A stretch of DNA of 64,000 bases from Apostichopus japonicus (Eukaryota > Echinodermata > Holothuroidea > Aspidochirotida > Stichopodidae), in the NCBI RefSeq assembly GCF_037975245.1, contig NC_092562.1, forward strand, positions 25,627,554 through 25,691,553, in the 5' to 3' direction. Made by a program: the position numbers and the translations under genes. Positions 34,330 through 48,440 of the stretch are shown here, one piece after another. The notes under the pieces were generated by a model. The model made no database searches, was not told the origin of the DNA, and saw only the letters and a list, made by a program, of their open reading frames with translations. How positions within the stretch are numbered: the first letter of the stretch is position 1; each line of letters starts with the position of its first letter.

Positions 34330-37300
34330 CCGAACGCGCTGTATATACTAAATGTGTAATGATCAGAAAAATGATTTTTTTTTCAAAATCGATTAACTTT
34401 AGTTATGGAGCCTACTAGGATGTCCGGTGAGCACCATATTAAAGTAGCCAGGTTCATCTTTCACGTGGTATACCTCTACTATCGGTAACAAAAATGATTT
34501 CTTGACCAAAAGTGGCATTAAAGTTTTAACCCCGCTACGGACATCACTAAACGCGCTGTATCTAAGGTGTAATGATCTAAAAAAAATGATTTTTTCCCCT
34601 TCAAAATCGATTAACTTTAGTTATGGAGCCTACTAGGATGTCCGGTTAGCACCACATTAAAGTAGAACGGTACTTCTTTCACGTGGTATACCTCTACTAT
34701 CGGTAACAAAAATGATTTCTTGACCAAAAGTGACCTTGAAGTTTTAACCCCGATACAGACCCTTCTCTAAACGCGCTGTATATACGTTATGTGTAATGAT
34801 CAGAAAAATGGTTAATTTTTATTTTTTCAAAATCGATTTACTTTAGTTATGGAGCCTACTAGGATGTCCGGTTAGCACCACATTAAAGTAGAAATGTTCC
34901 TCTTTTACGTGGTATACCTCTACTATCGGTAACAAAACTGATTTCTTGACCAAAAGTGACCTTGAAGTTTTAACCCCGATACGGATATCTCTAAACGCGC
35001 TGTATATACGTTATGTGTAATGATCAGAAAAATGGTTAATTTTATTTTTTTCAAAATCGATTTACTTTAGTTATGGAGCCTACTAGGATGTCCGGTTAGC
35101 ACCACATTAGGGTAGACAGGTTCCTCTTTTTCGTGGTATACCTCTACTATCGGTAACAAAACTGATTTCTTGACCAAAAGTGACCTTGAACTTTTAACCC
35201 CGATACAAACCCTTCTCTAAACGCGCTGTATATACGTTATGTGTAATGATCAGAAGAATTTATAATTTTTATTTTTTTTCAAAATCGATTAACTTTAGTT
35301 ATGGAGCCTACTAGGATGTCCGAATAGGACCACATTAAAGTAGAAAGGTTCCTCTTTCACGTGGTATACCTCTACCATCGGTAACAAACATGATTTCTTG
35401 ACCAAATATGGCCTTAAAGTTTTAACCCCGATCCGGACATCTCTAAACGCGCTGCATATACGTAATGTGTAATGATCAGAAAAATGGTTAATTTTTTTTT
35501 TCTTCAAAATCGATTAACTTTAGTTATGGAGCCTACTAGGATGTCCGGTTAGCACCACATTAGAGTAGAAAGGTTCCTCTTTTACGTGGTATACCTCTAC
35601 CATCGGTAACAAAAATGATTTCTTGACCAAAAATGACCTTAAAGTTTTAACCCCGATACAGACCCTTCTCTAAACGCGCTGTATATATACGTTATGTGTA
35701 ATGATCAGAAGAATTTATAATTTTTATTTTTTTCAAAATCGATTTACTTTAGTTATGGAGCCTACTAGGATGTCCGGTTAGCACCACATTAAAGAAGAAA
35801 GGTTCCTCTTTCACGTGGTATACCTCTACCATAGGTAACAAAAATGATTTCTTGACCAAAAGTGACCTTAAAGTTTTAACCCCGATACGGACATCTCTAA
35901 ACGCGCTGTATATTCGTAATGTGTAATGATCAGAAAAATGGTTAATTTTATTTTTTTCAAAATCGATTAACTTTAGTTATGGAGCCTACTAGGATGTCCG
36001 GTTAGCACCACATTAAAGAAGAAAGGTTCCTCTTTTACGTGGTATACCTCTACTATCGGTAACAAAAATGATTTCTTGACCAAAAGTGACCTTAAAGTTT
36101 TAACCCCGATACGGACATCTCTAAACGCGCTGTTTATACGTTATGTGTAATGATCAGAAAAATGGTTAATTTTATTTTTTAAAATCGATTTACTTTAGTT
36201 ATGGAGCCTACTGGCATGTCCGGTTAGCACCACATTAAAGTAGAAATGTTCCTCTTTCACGTGGTATACCTCTACTATCGGTAACAAAACTGATTTCTTG
36301 ACCAAAAATGACCTTAAAGTTTTAACCCCGATACAGACCCTTCTCTAAACGCGCTGTAGACACGTAATGTGTAATGATCAGAAAATGGTTAATTTTTTTT
36401 TTTTCAAAATCGATTAACTTTAGTTATGGAGCCAACTGGCATGTCCGGTTAGCACCACATTGAAGTAGACAGGTTCATCTTTCACGTGATATACCTCTAC
36501 TATCGGTAACAAAAATGATTTCTTGACCAAAAATTCCCTTAAAGTTTTAACCCCGATACGGACATCTCTAAACGCGCTGTATATACGTAGTTTGTAATGA
36601 TCAGGAAAATGGTTAATTTTTATTTTTTTTATTTTCCAATAACTTTAGTTATGGAGCCTACTGGCATGTCCGGTTAGCACCACATTAAAGTAGACAGGTT
36701 CATCTTTCGCGTGATATACCTCTACTATCGGTAACAAAACTGATTTCTTGACCAAAAATTCTCTTAAAGTTTTAACCCCGATACGGACATCTCTAAACGC
36801 GCTGTATATACGTAGTGTGTAATGATCAGAAAAATGGTTATTTTTATTTTTTTCAAAATCGATTAACTTTAGTTATGGAGCCGACTGGCATGTCCGGTTA
36901 GCACCACATTAAAGTAGAAATGTTCCTCTTTCACGTGGTATGCCTCTACTATCGGTAACAAAACTGATTTCTTGACCAAAAATGACCTTAAAGTTTTAAC
37001 CCCGATACAGACCCTTCTCTAAACGCGCTGTATATATACGTTATGTGTAATGATCAGAAGAATTTATAATTTTTATTTTTTTCAAAATCGATTTACTTTA
37101 GTTATGGAGCCTACTAGGATGTCCGGTTAGCACCACATTAGAGTAGAAAGGTTCCTCTTTTACGTGGTATACCTCTACCATCGGTAACAAAAATGATTTC
37201 TTGACCAAATATGGCCTTAAAATTTTAACCCCGATCCGGACATCTCTAAACGCGCTGTATATACGTAATGTGTAATGATCAGAAAAATGGTTAATTTTTA

Positions 37301-40300
37301 TTTTTTCAAAATCGATTAACTTTAGTTATGGAGCCAACTGGCATGTCCGGTTAGCACCACATTGAAGTAGACAGGTTCATCTTTCACGTGATATACCTCT
37401 ACTATCGGTAACAAAAATGATTTCTTGACCAAAAATGACCTTAAAGTTTTAACCCCGATACGGACATCTCTAAACGCGCTGTATATACGTAGTTTGTAAT
37501 GATCAGAAAAATGGTTAATTTTTATTTTTTTTTATTTTCCAATAACTTTAGTTATGGAGCCTACTGGCATGTCCGGTTAGCACCACATTAAAGTAGACAG
37601 GTTCATCTTTCACGTGATATACCTCTACTATCGGTAACAAAACTGATTTCTCGACCAAAAGTGACCTTAAAGTTTTAACCCCGATACGGACATCTCTAAA
37701 CGCGCTGTATATACGTAATGTGTAATGATCAGAAAAATGGTTAATTTTATTTTTTGCAAAATCGATTTACTTTAGTTATGGATCCTACTAGGATGTCCGG
37801 TTAGCACCGCATTAAAGTAGACAGGTTCATCTTTCACGTGATATACCTCTACTATCGGTAACAAAAATGATTTCTTGAACAAAAGTGACCTTGAAGTTTT
37901 AACCCCGATACGGACATCTCTAAACGCGCTGTATATACGTTATGTGTAATGATCAGAAAAATGGTTAATTTTATTTTTTGCAAAATCGATTTACTTTAGT
38001 TATGGAGCCTACTAGGATGTCCGGTTAGCACCACATTCGAGTAGACAGGTTCCTCTTTTACGTGGTATACCTCTACTATCGGTAAAAAAACTGATTTCTT
38101 GACCAAAAGTGACCTTGAAGTTTTATCCCCGATACAGACCCTTCTCTCAACGCGCTGTATATACGTTATGTGTAATGATCAGAAAAATGGTTAATTTTTA
38201 TTTTTTTCAAAATCGATTTACTTTAGTTATGGAGCCTACTAGGATGTCCGGTTAGCACCACATTAAAGTAGACAGGTTCATCTTTCACGTGATATACCTC
38301 TACTATCGGTAACAAAAATGATTTCTTGACCAAAAATGACCTTAAAGTTTTAACCCCGATACGGACATCTCTAAACGCGCTGTATATACGTAGTGTGTAA
38401 TGATCAGAAAAATGGTTAATTTTTATTTTTTTTATTTTCCAATAACTTTAGTTATGGAGCCTACTGGCATGTCCGGTTAGCACCACATTAGAGTAGAAAG
38501 GTTCTTCTTTTACGTGCTATACCTCTACCATCGGTAACAAAACTGATTTCTTGACCAAAAATTCCCTCAAAGTTTTAACCCCGATACGGACATCTCTAAA
38601 CGCGCTGTATATACGTAGTTTGTAATGATCAAGAAAATGGTTAATTTTTATTTTTTTTATTTTCCAATAACTTTAGTTATGGAGCCTACTGGCATGTCCG
38701 GTTAGCACCACATTAAAGTAGACAGGTTCATCTTTCACGTGATATACCTCTACTATCGGTAACAAAAATGATTTCTTGACCAAAAATGACCTTAAAGTTT
38801 TAACCCCGATACGGACATCTCTAAACGCGCTGTATATACGTAGTGTGTAATGATCAGAAAAATGGTTATTTTTATTTTTTTCAAAATCGATTAACTTTAG
38901 TTATGGAGCCTACTGGCATGTCCGGTTAGCACCACATTAAAGTAGAAATGTTCCTCTTTTACGTGGTATGCCTCTACTATCGGTAACAAAACTGATTTCT
39001 TGACCAAAAATGACCTTAAAGTTTTAACCCCGATACAGACCCTTCTCTAAACGCGCTGTATATATACGTTATGTGTAATGATCAGAAGAATTTATAATTT
39101 TTATTTTTTTCAAAATCGATTTACTTTAGTTATGGAGCCTACTAGGATGTCCGGTTAGCACCACATTAGAGTAGAAAGGTTCCTCTTTTACGTGGTATAC
39201 CTCTACCATCGGTAACAAAAATGATTTCTTGACCAAATATGGCCTTAAAATTTTAACCCCGATCCGGACATCTCTAAACGCGCTGTATATACGTAATGTG
39301 TAATGATCAGAAAAATGGTTAATTTTTATTTTTTCAAAATCGATTAACTTTAGTTATGGAGCCAACTGGCATGTCCGGTTAGCACCACATTGAAGTAGAC
39401 AGGTTCATCTTTCACGTGATATACCTCTACTATCGGTAACAAAAATGATTTCTTGACCAAAAATTCCCTTAAAGTTTTAACCCCGATACGGACATCTCTA
39501 AACGCGCTGTATATACGTAGTTTGTAATGATCAGGAAAATGGTTAATTTTTATTTTTTTTATTTTCCAATAACTTTAGTTATGGAGCCTACTGGCATGTC
39601 CGGTTAGCACCACATTAAAGTAGACAGGTTCATCTTTCACGTGATATACCTCTACTATCGGTAACAAAAATGATTTCTTGACCAAAAATTCTCTTAAAGT
39701 TTTAACCCCGATACGGACATCTCTAAACGCGCTGTATATACGTAGTGTGTAATGATCAGAAAAATGGTTAATTTTTATTTTTTTCAAAATCGATTAACTT
39801 TAGTTATGGAGCCTACTGGCATGTCCGGTTAGCACCACATTAAAGTAGAAATGTTCCTCTTTCACGTGGTATACCTCTACTATCGGTAACAAAACTGATT
39901 TCTTGACCAAAAATTCTCTTAAAGTTTAACCCCGATACAGCCCCTTCTCTAAACGCGCTGTATATATACGTTATGTGTAATGATCAGAAGAATTTATAAT
40001 TTTTATTTTTTTCAAAATCGATTTACTTTAGTTATGGAGCCTACTAGGATGTCCGGTTAGCACCACATTAGAGTAGAAAGGTTCCTCTTTTACGTGGTAT
40101 ACCTCTACTATCGGTAACAAAAATGATTTCTTGACCAAATATGGCCTTAAAATTTTAACCCCGATCCGGACATCTCTAAACGCGCTGTATATACGTAATG
40201 TGTAATGATATGAAAAATGGTTAATTTTTTTTTTCAAAATCGATTAACTTTAGTTATGGAGCCAACTGGCATGTCCGGTTAGCACCACATTAAAGTAGAA

Positions 40301-40872
40301 ATGTTCCTCTTTCACGTGGTATGCCTCTACTATCGGTAACAAAACTGATTTCTTGACCAAAAGTGACCTTGAAGTTTTATCCCCGATACAGACCCTTCTC
40401 TCAACGCGCTGTATATACGTTATGTGTAATGATCAGAAAAATGGTTAATTTTTATTTTTTTTCAAAATCGATTTACTTTTATAGTTATGGAGCCTACTTG
40501 GATGTCCGGTTAGCACCACATTAAAGTAGACAGGTTCATCTTTCACGTGATATACCTCTACTATCGGTAACAAAAATGATTTCTTGAACAAAAATTCCCT
40601 TAAAGTTTTAACCCCGATACGGACATCTCTAAACGCGCTGTATACGTAGTGTGTAATGATCAGAAAAATGGTTAATTTTTATTTTTTTCAAAATCGAATA
40701 ACTTTAGTTATGGAGCCTACTGGCATGTCCGGTTAGCACCACATTAAAGTAGAAATGTTCCTCTTTCACGTGGTATACCTCTACTATCGGTAACAAAAAT
40801 GATTTCTTGACCAAAAATGGCCTTAAAATTTTAACCCCGATACAGACCCCTAACAAAACTGATTTCTTGATT
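34330..40872 (-). repeat. ~225-bp satellite, left arm (inverted relative to right arm), ~29 monomers
   Basis: Tandem monomers of ~225 bp carry, in plus-strand order, GGTTAGCACCACATT, CTATCGGTAACAAAA, TTTAACCCCGATAC, AACGCGCTGTATAT, TGTAATGATCAG and AAAATCGATT. They are the reverse complement of the right-arm unit. Units differ mainly in poly-T length and a few substitutions. Private variants reveal higher-order copies: ~36.42-37.02 kb recurs at 39.35-39.96 kb, and 37.03-37.5 kb at 39.06-39.5 kb. The last unit is truncated at the spacer. No gene; apparent 70-codon minus-strand frames at three places have no ATG. Confidence 0.95.
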
Positions 40873-41272
40873 AGATTTATTTATGATTCAATTTTGTCCT
40901 TCTTGTTGGAACAAACTGAATATGTGTGCTCCATAGCTACTCTTTGTATCAAATATACTTCTGTGCTCCACCTGTACCGAAAAATCAGACTATATAGACA
41001 AAATATGTAATCAAATAAAATTGATATCTTTTCGTCGTACTGTTTTTTCTTTCAAAAGAAGTTAGTCATTCACCTTTTTGAGGCATGACAAGAAAATCTT
41101 CACATCGTACCATGCATAAGACCACATATAACCAACATGAAGTCTATGTGGAATACATTGTACATTTAACACACGATCGGATACTTTTGTTAACTAGTAC
41201 GAATCATCCTGCAGTATGATCTTGAGGTTCTAAAGAATGACTGACGATATTAATCTCTCTTCTCATTACCTT
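40873..41272. other. Unique ~400-bp spacer between the inverted arms
   Basis: AT-rich single-copy sequence containing none of the satellite motifs. Both arms break off at the same monomer phase (next to GGGTCTGTATCGGGG), as expected for a loop of a foldback structure. No gene, tRNA or obvious origin motif is seen. Confidence 0.75.
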
Positions 41273-43489
41273 TAGAGAAGGGTCTGTATCGGGGTTAAAA
41301 CTTTAAGGTCATTTTTGGTCAAGAAATCAGTTTTGTTACCGATAGTAGAGGTATACCACGTAAAAGAGGAACATTTCTACTTTACTGTGGTGCTAACCGG
41401 ACATGCCAGTAGGCTCCATAACTAAAGTAAATCGATATTGGAAAAAATAAAAATTAACCATTTTTCTGATCATTACACATTTCGTATATACAGCGCGTTT
41501 AGAGATGTCCGTATCGGGGTTGAAACTTTAAGGGAATTTTTTGGTCAAGAAATCATTTTTGTTACCCATAGTAGATGTATATCACGTAAAAGAGGAACCT
41601 TTCTACTTTAATGTGGTCCTATTCGGACATCCCAGTAGGCTCCATAACTAAAGTTAATCGATTTTGGAAAAAATAAAAATTAACCATTTTTCTTATCATT
41701 ACACATTACGTATATACAGCGCGTTTAGACATGTCCGTATCGGGGTTAAAACTTTAAGGTCATTTTTGGTCAAGAAATCAGTTTTGTTACCGATAGTAGA
41801 GGTATACCACGTGAAAGATGAACCTGTCTACTTTACTGTGATGCTAACCGGACATGCCAGTAGGCTCCATAACTAAAGTTAATCGATTTTGGAAAAAATA
41901 AAAATTAACCATTTTTCTGATCATTACACATTTCGTATATACAGCGCGTTTAGAGATGTCCGTATCGGGGTTAAAACTTTAAGGGAATTTTTTGGTCAAG
42001 AAATCATTTTTGTTACCGATAGTAGAGGTATATCACGTAAAAGAGGAACCTTTCTACTTTAATGTGGTCCTATTCGGACATCCTAGTAGGCTCCATAACT
42101 AAAGTAAATCGATTTTGAAAAAATAAAAATTAACCATTTTTCATATCATTACACATTACGTATATACAGCGCGTTTAGACATGTCCGTATCGGGGTTAAA
42201 ACTTTAAGGGAATTTTTGGTCAATAAATCATTTTTGTTACCGATAGTAGAGGTATATCACGTGAAAGATGAACCTGTCTACGTTAATGTTGTGCTAACCG
42301 GACATGCCAGTAGGCTCCATAACTAAAGTTAATCGATTTTGGAAAAAGTAAAAATTAACCATTTTTCTGATCATTACACATTTCGTATATACAGCGCGTT
42401 TAGAGATGTCCGTATCAAGGTTAAAACTTTAAGGGAATTTTTGGTCAAGAAATCATTTTTGTTACCGATAGTAGAGGTACATCACGTGAAAGATGAACCT
42501 GTCTACTTTAATGTGGTCCTATTTGGACATCCTAGTATGCTCCATAACTAAAGTTAATCGATTTTGGAAAAAATAAAAATTAACCATTTTTCTGATCATT
42601 ACACATAACGTATATACAGCGCGTTTAGAGATGTCCGTATCGGGGTTAAAACTTTAAGGGAATTTTTGGTCAAGAAATCATTTTTGTTACCGATAGTAGA
42701 GGTACATCACGTGAAAGAGGAACCTGTCTACTTTAATGTGGTCCTATTTGGACATCCTAGTAAGCTCCATAACTAAAGTTAATCGATTTTGAAAAAAATA
42801 AAAATTAACCATTTTTCTGATCATTACACATAACGTATATACAGCGCGTTTAGAGAAGGGTCTGTATCGGGGTTAAAACTTTAAGGTCATTTTTGGTCAA
42901 GAAATCATTTTTGTTACCGATAGTAGAGGTATATCACGTGAAAGATGAACCTGTCTACTTTAATGCGGTGCTAACCGGACATGCCAGAAGGCTCCATAAC
43001 TAAAGTAAATCGATTTTGAAAAAATAAAAATTAACCATTTTTCTTATCATTACACATTTCGTATATACAGCGCGTTTACAGATGTCCGTATCGGGGTTAA
43101 AACTTGAAGGTCATTTTTGGTCAATAAATCATTTTTGTTACCGACAGTAGAGGTATATCACGTGAAAGATGAACCTGTCTACTTTAATGCGGTGCTAACC
43201 GGACATGCCAGTAGGCTCCATAACTAAAGTTAATCGATTTTGGAAAAAATAAAAATTAACCATTTTTCTTATCATTACACATTACGTATATACAGCGCGT
43301 TTAGAGATGTCCATATCGGGGTTAAAACTTTAAGGGAATTTTTGGTCAAGAAATTATTTTGGTTACCAATAGTAGAGGTATACCACGTGAAAGAGGAACA
43401 TTTCTACTTTAATGCGGTGCTAACCGGACATGCCAGTAGGCTCCATAACTAAAGTTAATCGATTTTGGAAAAAATAAAAATTAACCATT

Positions 43490-46400
43490 TTTCTTATCAT
43501 TACACATTACGTATATACAGCGCGTTTAGAGATGTCCGTATCGGGTTTAAAATTTTAAGGTCATTTTTGGTCAAGAAATCATTTTTGTTACCGATAGTAG
43601 AGGTATACCACGTGAAAGATGAACCTGTCTACTTTAATGTGATGCTAACCGGACATGCCAGAAGGCTCCATAACTAAAGTAAATCGATTTTGAAAAAATA
43701 AAAATTCACCATTTTTCTTATCATTACACATTTCGTATATACAGCGCGTTTAGAGATGTCCGTATCAAGGTTAAAACTTTAAGGTCATTTTTGGTCAATA
43801 AATCATTTTTGTTACCGATAGTAGAGGTATATCACGTGAAAGATGAACCTGTCTACTTTAATGCGGTGCTAACCGGACATGCCAGTAGGCTCCATAACTA
43901 AAGTTAATCGATTTTGGAAAAAATAAAAATTAACCATTTTTCTTATCATTACACATTACGTATATACAGCGCGTTTAGAGATGTCCGTATCGGGGTTAAA
44001 ACTTTAAGGTCATTTTTGGTCAAGAAATCATTTTTGTTACCGATGGTAGAGGTATATCACGTGAAAGATGAACCTGTCTACTTTAATGTGGTGCTAACCG
44101 GACATGCCAGTAGGATCCATAACTAAAGTTAATCGATTTTGGAAAAAGTAAAAATTAACCATTTTTCTGATCATTACACATTTCGTTTATACAGCGCGTT
44201 TAGAGATGTCCGTATCGGGGTTAAAACTTGAAGGGAATTTTTGGTCAAGAAATCATTTTTGTTACCGATAGTAGAGGTACATCACGTGAAAGAGGAACCT
44301 GTCTACTTTAATGTGGTCCTATTTGGACATCCTAGTAAGCTCCATAACTAAAGTTAATCGATTTTGAAAAAAATAAAAATTAACCATTTTTCTGATCATT
44401 ACACATAACGTATATACAGCGCGTTTAGAGAAGGGTCTGTATCGGGGTTAAAACTTTAAGGTCATTTTTGGTCAAGAAATCATTTTTGTTACCGATAGTA
44501 GAGGTATACCACGTGAAAGATGAAACTGTCTACTTTAATGTGATGCTAACCGAACATGCCAGAAGGCTCCATAACTAAAGTAAATCGATTTTGAAAAAAT
44601 AAAAATTAACCATTTTTCTTATCATTACACATTTCGTATATACAGCGCGTTTACAGATGTCCGTATCGGGGTTAAAACTTTAAGGTCACTTTTGGTCAAT
44701 AAATCATTTTTGTTACCGACAGTAGAGGTATATCACGTGAAAGATGAACCTGTCTACTTTAATGCGGTGCTAACCGGACATGCCAGTAGGCTCCATAACT
44801 AAAGTTAATCGATTTTGGAAAAAATAAAAATTAACCATTTTTCTTATCATTACACATTACGTATATACAGCGCGTTTAGAGATGTCCATATCGGGGTTAA
44901 AACTTTAAGGGAATTTTTGGTCAAGAAATTATTTTGGTTACCAATAGTAGAGGTATACCACGTGAAAGAGGAACATTTCTACTTTAATGCGGTGCTAACC
45001 GGACATGCCAGTAGGCACCATAACTAAAGTTAATCGATTTTGGAAAAAATAAAAATTAACCATTTTTCTTATCATTACACATTACGTATATACAGCGCGT
45101 TTAGAGATGTCCGTATCAAGGTTAAAACTTTAAGGTCATTTTTGGTCAAGAAATCATTTTTGTTACCGATAGTAGAGGTATATCACGTGAAAGATGAACC
45201 TGTCTACTTTAATGTGGTGCTAACCGGACATGCCAGTAGGATCCATAACTAAAGTTAATCGATTTTGGAAAAAGTAAAAATTAACCATTTTTCTGATCAT
45301 TACACATTTCGTTTATACAGCGCGTTTAGAGATGTCCGTATCGGGGTTAAAACTTGAAGGGAATTTTTGGTCAAGAAATCATTTTTGTTACCGATAGTAG
45401 AGGTACATCACGTGAAAGAGGAACCTGTCTACTTTAATGTGGTCCTATTTGGACATCCTAGTAAGCTCCATAACTAAAGTTAATCGATTTTGAAAAAAAT
45501 AAAAATTAACCATTTTTCTGATCATTACACATAACGTATATACAGCGCGTTTAGAGAAGGGTCTGTATCGGGGTTAAAACTTTAAGGTCATTTTTGGTCA
45601 AGAAATCATTTTTGTTACCGATAGTAGAGGTATATCACGTGAAAGATGAACCTGTCTACTTTAATGCGGTGCTAACCGGACATGCCAGAAGGCTCCATAA
45701 CTAAAGTAAATCGATTTTGAAAAAATAAAAATTAACCATTTTTCTTATCATTACACACTTCGTATATACAGCGCGTTTACAGATGTCCGTATCGGGGTTA
45801 AAACTTTAAGGTCATTTTTGGTCAATAAATCATTTTTGTTACCGATAGTAGAGGTATATCACGTGAAAGATGAACCTGTCTACTTTAATACGGTGCTAAC
45901 CGGACATGCCAGTAGGCTCCATAACTAAAGTTAATCGATTTTGGAAAAAATAAAAATTAACCATTTTTCTTATCATTACACATTACGTATATACAGCGCG
46001 TTTAGAGATGTCCGTATCGGGGTTAAAACTTTAAGGTCATTTTTGGTCAAGAAATCATTTTTGTTACCGATAGTAGAGGTATATCACGTGAAAGATGAAC
46101 CTGTCTACGTTAATGTGGTGCTAACCGGACATGCCAGTAGGCTCCATAACTAAAGTTAATCGATTTTGGAAAAAGTAAAAATTAACCATTTTTCTGATCA
46201 TTACACATTTCGTTTATACAGCGCGTTTAGAGATGTCCGTATCGGGGTTAAAAATTTAAGGCCATTTTTGGTCAAGAAATCATTTTTGTTACCGATAGTA
46301 GAGGTACATCACGTGAAAGAGGAACCTGTCTACTTTAATGTGGTCCTATTTGGACATCCTAGTAAGCTCCATAACTAAAGTTAATCGATTTTGAAAAAAT

Positions 46401-48440
46401 AAAAATTAACCATTTTTCTTATCATTACACATTACGTATATACAGCGCGTTTAGAGATGTCCGTATCGGGTTTAAAATTTTAAGGTCATTTTTGGTCAAG
46501 AAATCATTTTTGTTACCGATAGTAGAGGTATACCACGTGAAAGATGAAACTGTCTACTTTAATGTGATGCTAACCGAACATGCCAGAAGGCTCCATAACT
46601 AAAGTAAATCGATTTTGAAAAAATAAAAATTAACCATTTTTCTTATCATTACAAATTTCGTATATACAGCGCGTTTACAGATGTCCGTATCGGGGTTAAA
46701 ATTTTAAGGGAATTTTTGGTCAAGAAATCATTTTTGTTACCAATAGTAGAGGTATATCACGTGAAAGATGAACCTGTCTACTTTAATGCGGTGCTAACCG
46801 GACATGCCAGTAGGCTCCATAACTAAAGTTAATCGATTTTGGAAAAAATAAAAATTAACCATTTTTCTGATCATTACACATTACGTTTATACAGCGCGTT
46901 TAGAGATGTCCGTATCGGGGTTAAAACTTTAAGGGAATTTTTGGTCAAGAAATCATTTTTGTTACCGATAGTAGAGGTATACCACGTGAAAGATGAACCT
47001 GTATACTTTAATGTGGTCCTATTCGGACATCCTAGTAAGCTCCATAACTAAAGTTAATCGATTTTGAAAAAAATAAAAATTAACCATTTTTCTTATCATT
47101 ACACATAACGTATATATAGCGCGTTTAGAGAAGGGTCTGTATCGGGGTTAAAACTTTAAGGTCATTTTTGGTCAAGAAATCATTTTTGTTACCGATAGTA
47201 GAGGTATATCACGTGAAAGATGAACCTGTCTACTTTAATGCGGTGCTAACCGGACATGCCAGAAGGCTCCATAACTAAAGTAAATCGATTTTGAAAAAAT
47301 AAAAATTAACCATTTTTCTTATCATTACACATTTCGTATATACAGCGCGTTTAGAGATGTCCGTATCGGGGTTAAAACTTTAAGGTCATTTTTGGTCAAT
47401 AAATCATTTTTGTTACCGATAGTAGAGGTATATCGCGTGAAAGATGAACCTGTCTACTTTAATGCGGTGCTAACCGGACATGCCAGTAGGCTCCATAACT
47501 AAAGTTAATCGATTTTGGAAAAAATAAAAATTAACCATTTTTCTTATCATTACACATTACGTATATACAGCGCGTTTAGAGATGTCCGTATCGGGTTTAA
47601 AATTTTAAGGTCATTTTTGGTCAAGAAATCATTTTTGTTACCGATAGTAGAGGTATACCACGTGAAAGAGGAACCTGTCTACTTTAATGTGGTCCTATTT
47701 GGACATCCTAGTAAGCTCCATAACTAAAGTTAATCGATTTTGAAAAAAATAAAAATTAACCATTTTTCTGATCATTACACATAACGTATATACAGCGCGT
47801 TTAGAGAAGGGTCTGTATCGGGGTTAAAATTTTAAGGTCATTTTTGGTCAAGAAATCATTTTTGTTACCGATAGTAGAGGTATATCGCGTGAAAGATGAA
47901 CCTGTCTACTTTAATGCGGTGCTAACCGGACATGCCAGTAGGCTCCATAACTAAAGTTAATCGATTTTGGAGAAAATAAAAATTAACCATTTTTCTTATC
48001 ATTACACATTACGTATATACAGCGCGTTTAGAGATGTCCGTATCGGGGTTAAAACTTTAAGGTCATTTTTGGTCAAGAAATCATTTTTGTTACCGATAGT
48101 AGAGGTATATCGCGTGAAAGATGAACCTGTCTACTTTAATGCGGTGCTAACCGGACATGCCAGTAGGCTCCATAACTAAAGTTAATCGATTTTGGAAAAA
48201 ATAAAAATTAACCATTTTTCTTATCATTACACATTACGTATATACAGCGCGTTTAGAGATGTCCGTATCGGGGTTAAAACTTTAAGGGAATTTTTGGTCA
48301 AGAAATCATTTTTGTTACCGATAGTAGAGGTATATCACGTGAAAGATGAACCTGTCTACTTTAATGCGGTGCTAACCGGACATGCCAGTAGGCTCCATAA
48401 CTAAAGTAAATCGATTTTGAAAAAATAAAAATTAACCATT
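43490..48440 (+). repeat. Higher-order block A of the right arm (22 monomers)
   Basis: About 4.95 kb that is nearly identical to the next block. Private variants such as AAAATTCACC (43704/48655), ACAAATTTCG (46650/51151), ATATATAGCGCG (47110/51612) and GGAGAAAATA (47968/52470) pair the two. The offset is 4951 bp before ~44.9 kb and 4501-4502 bp after ~45.4 kb. Confidence 0.85.
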
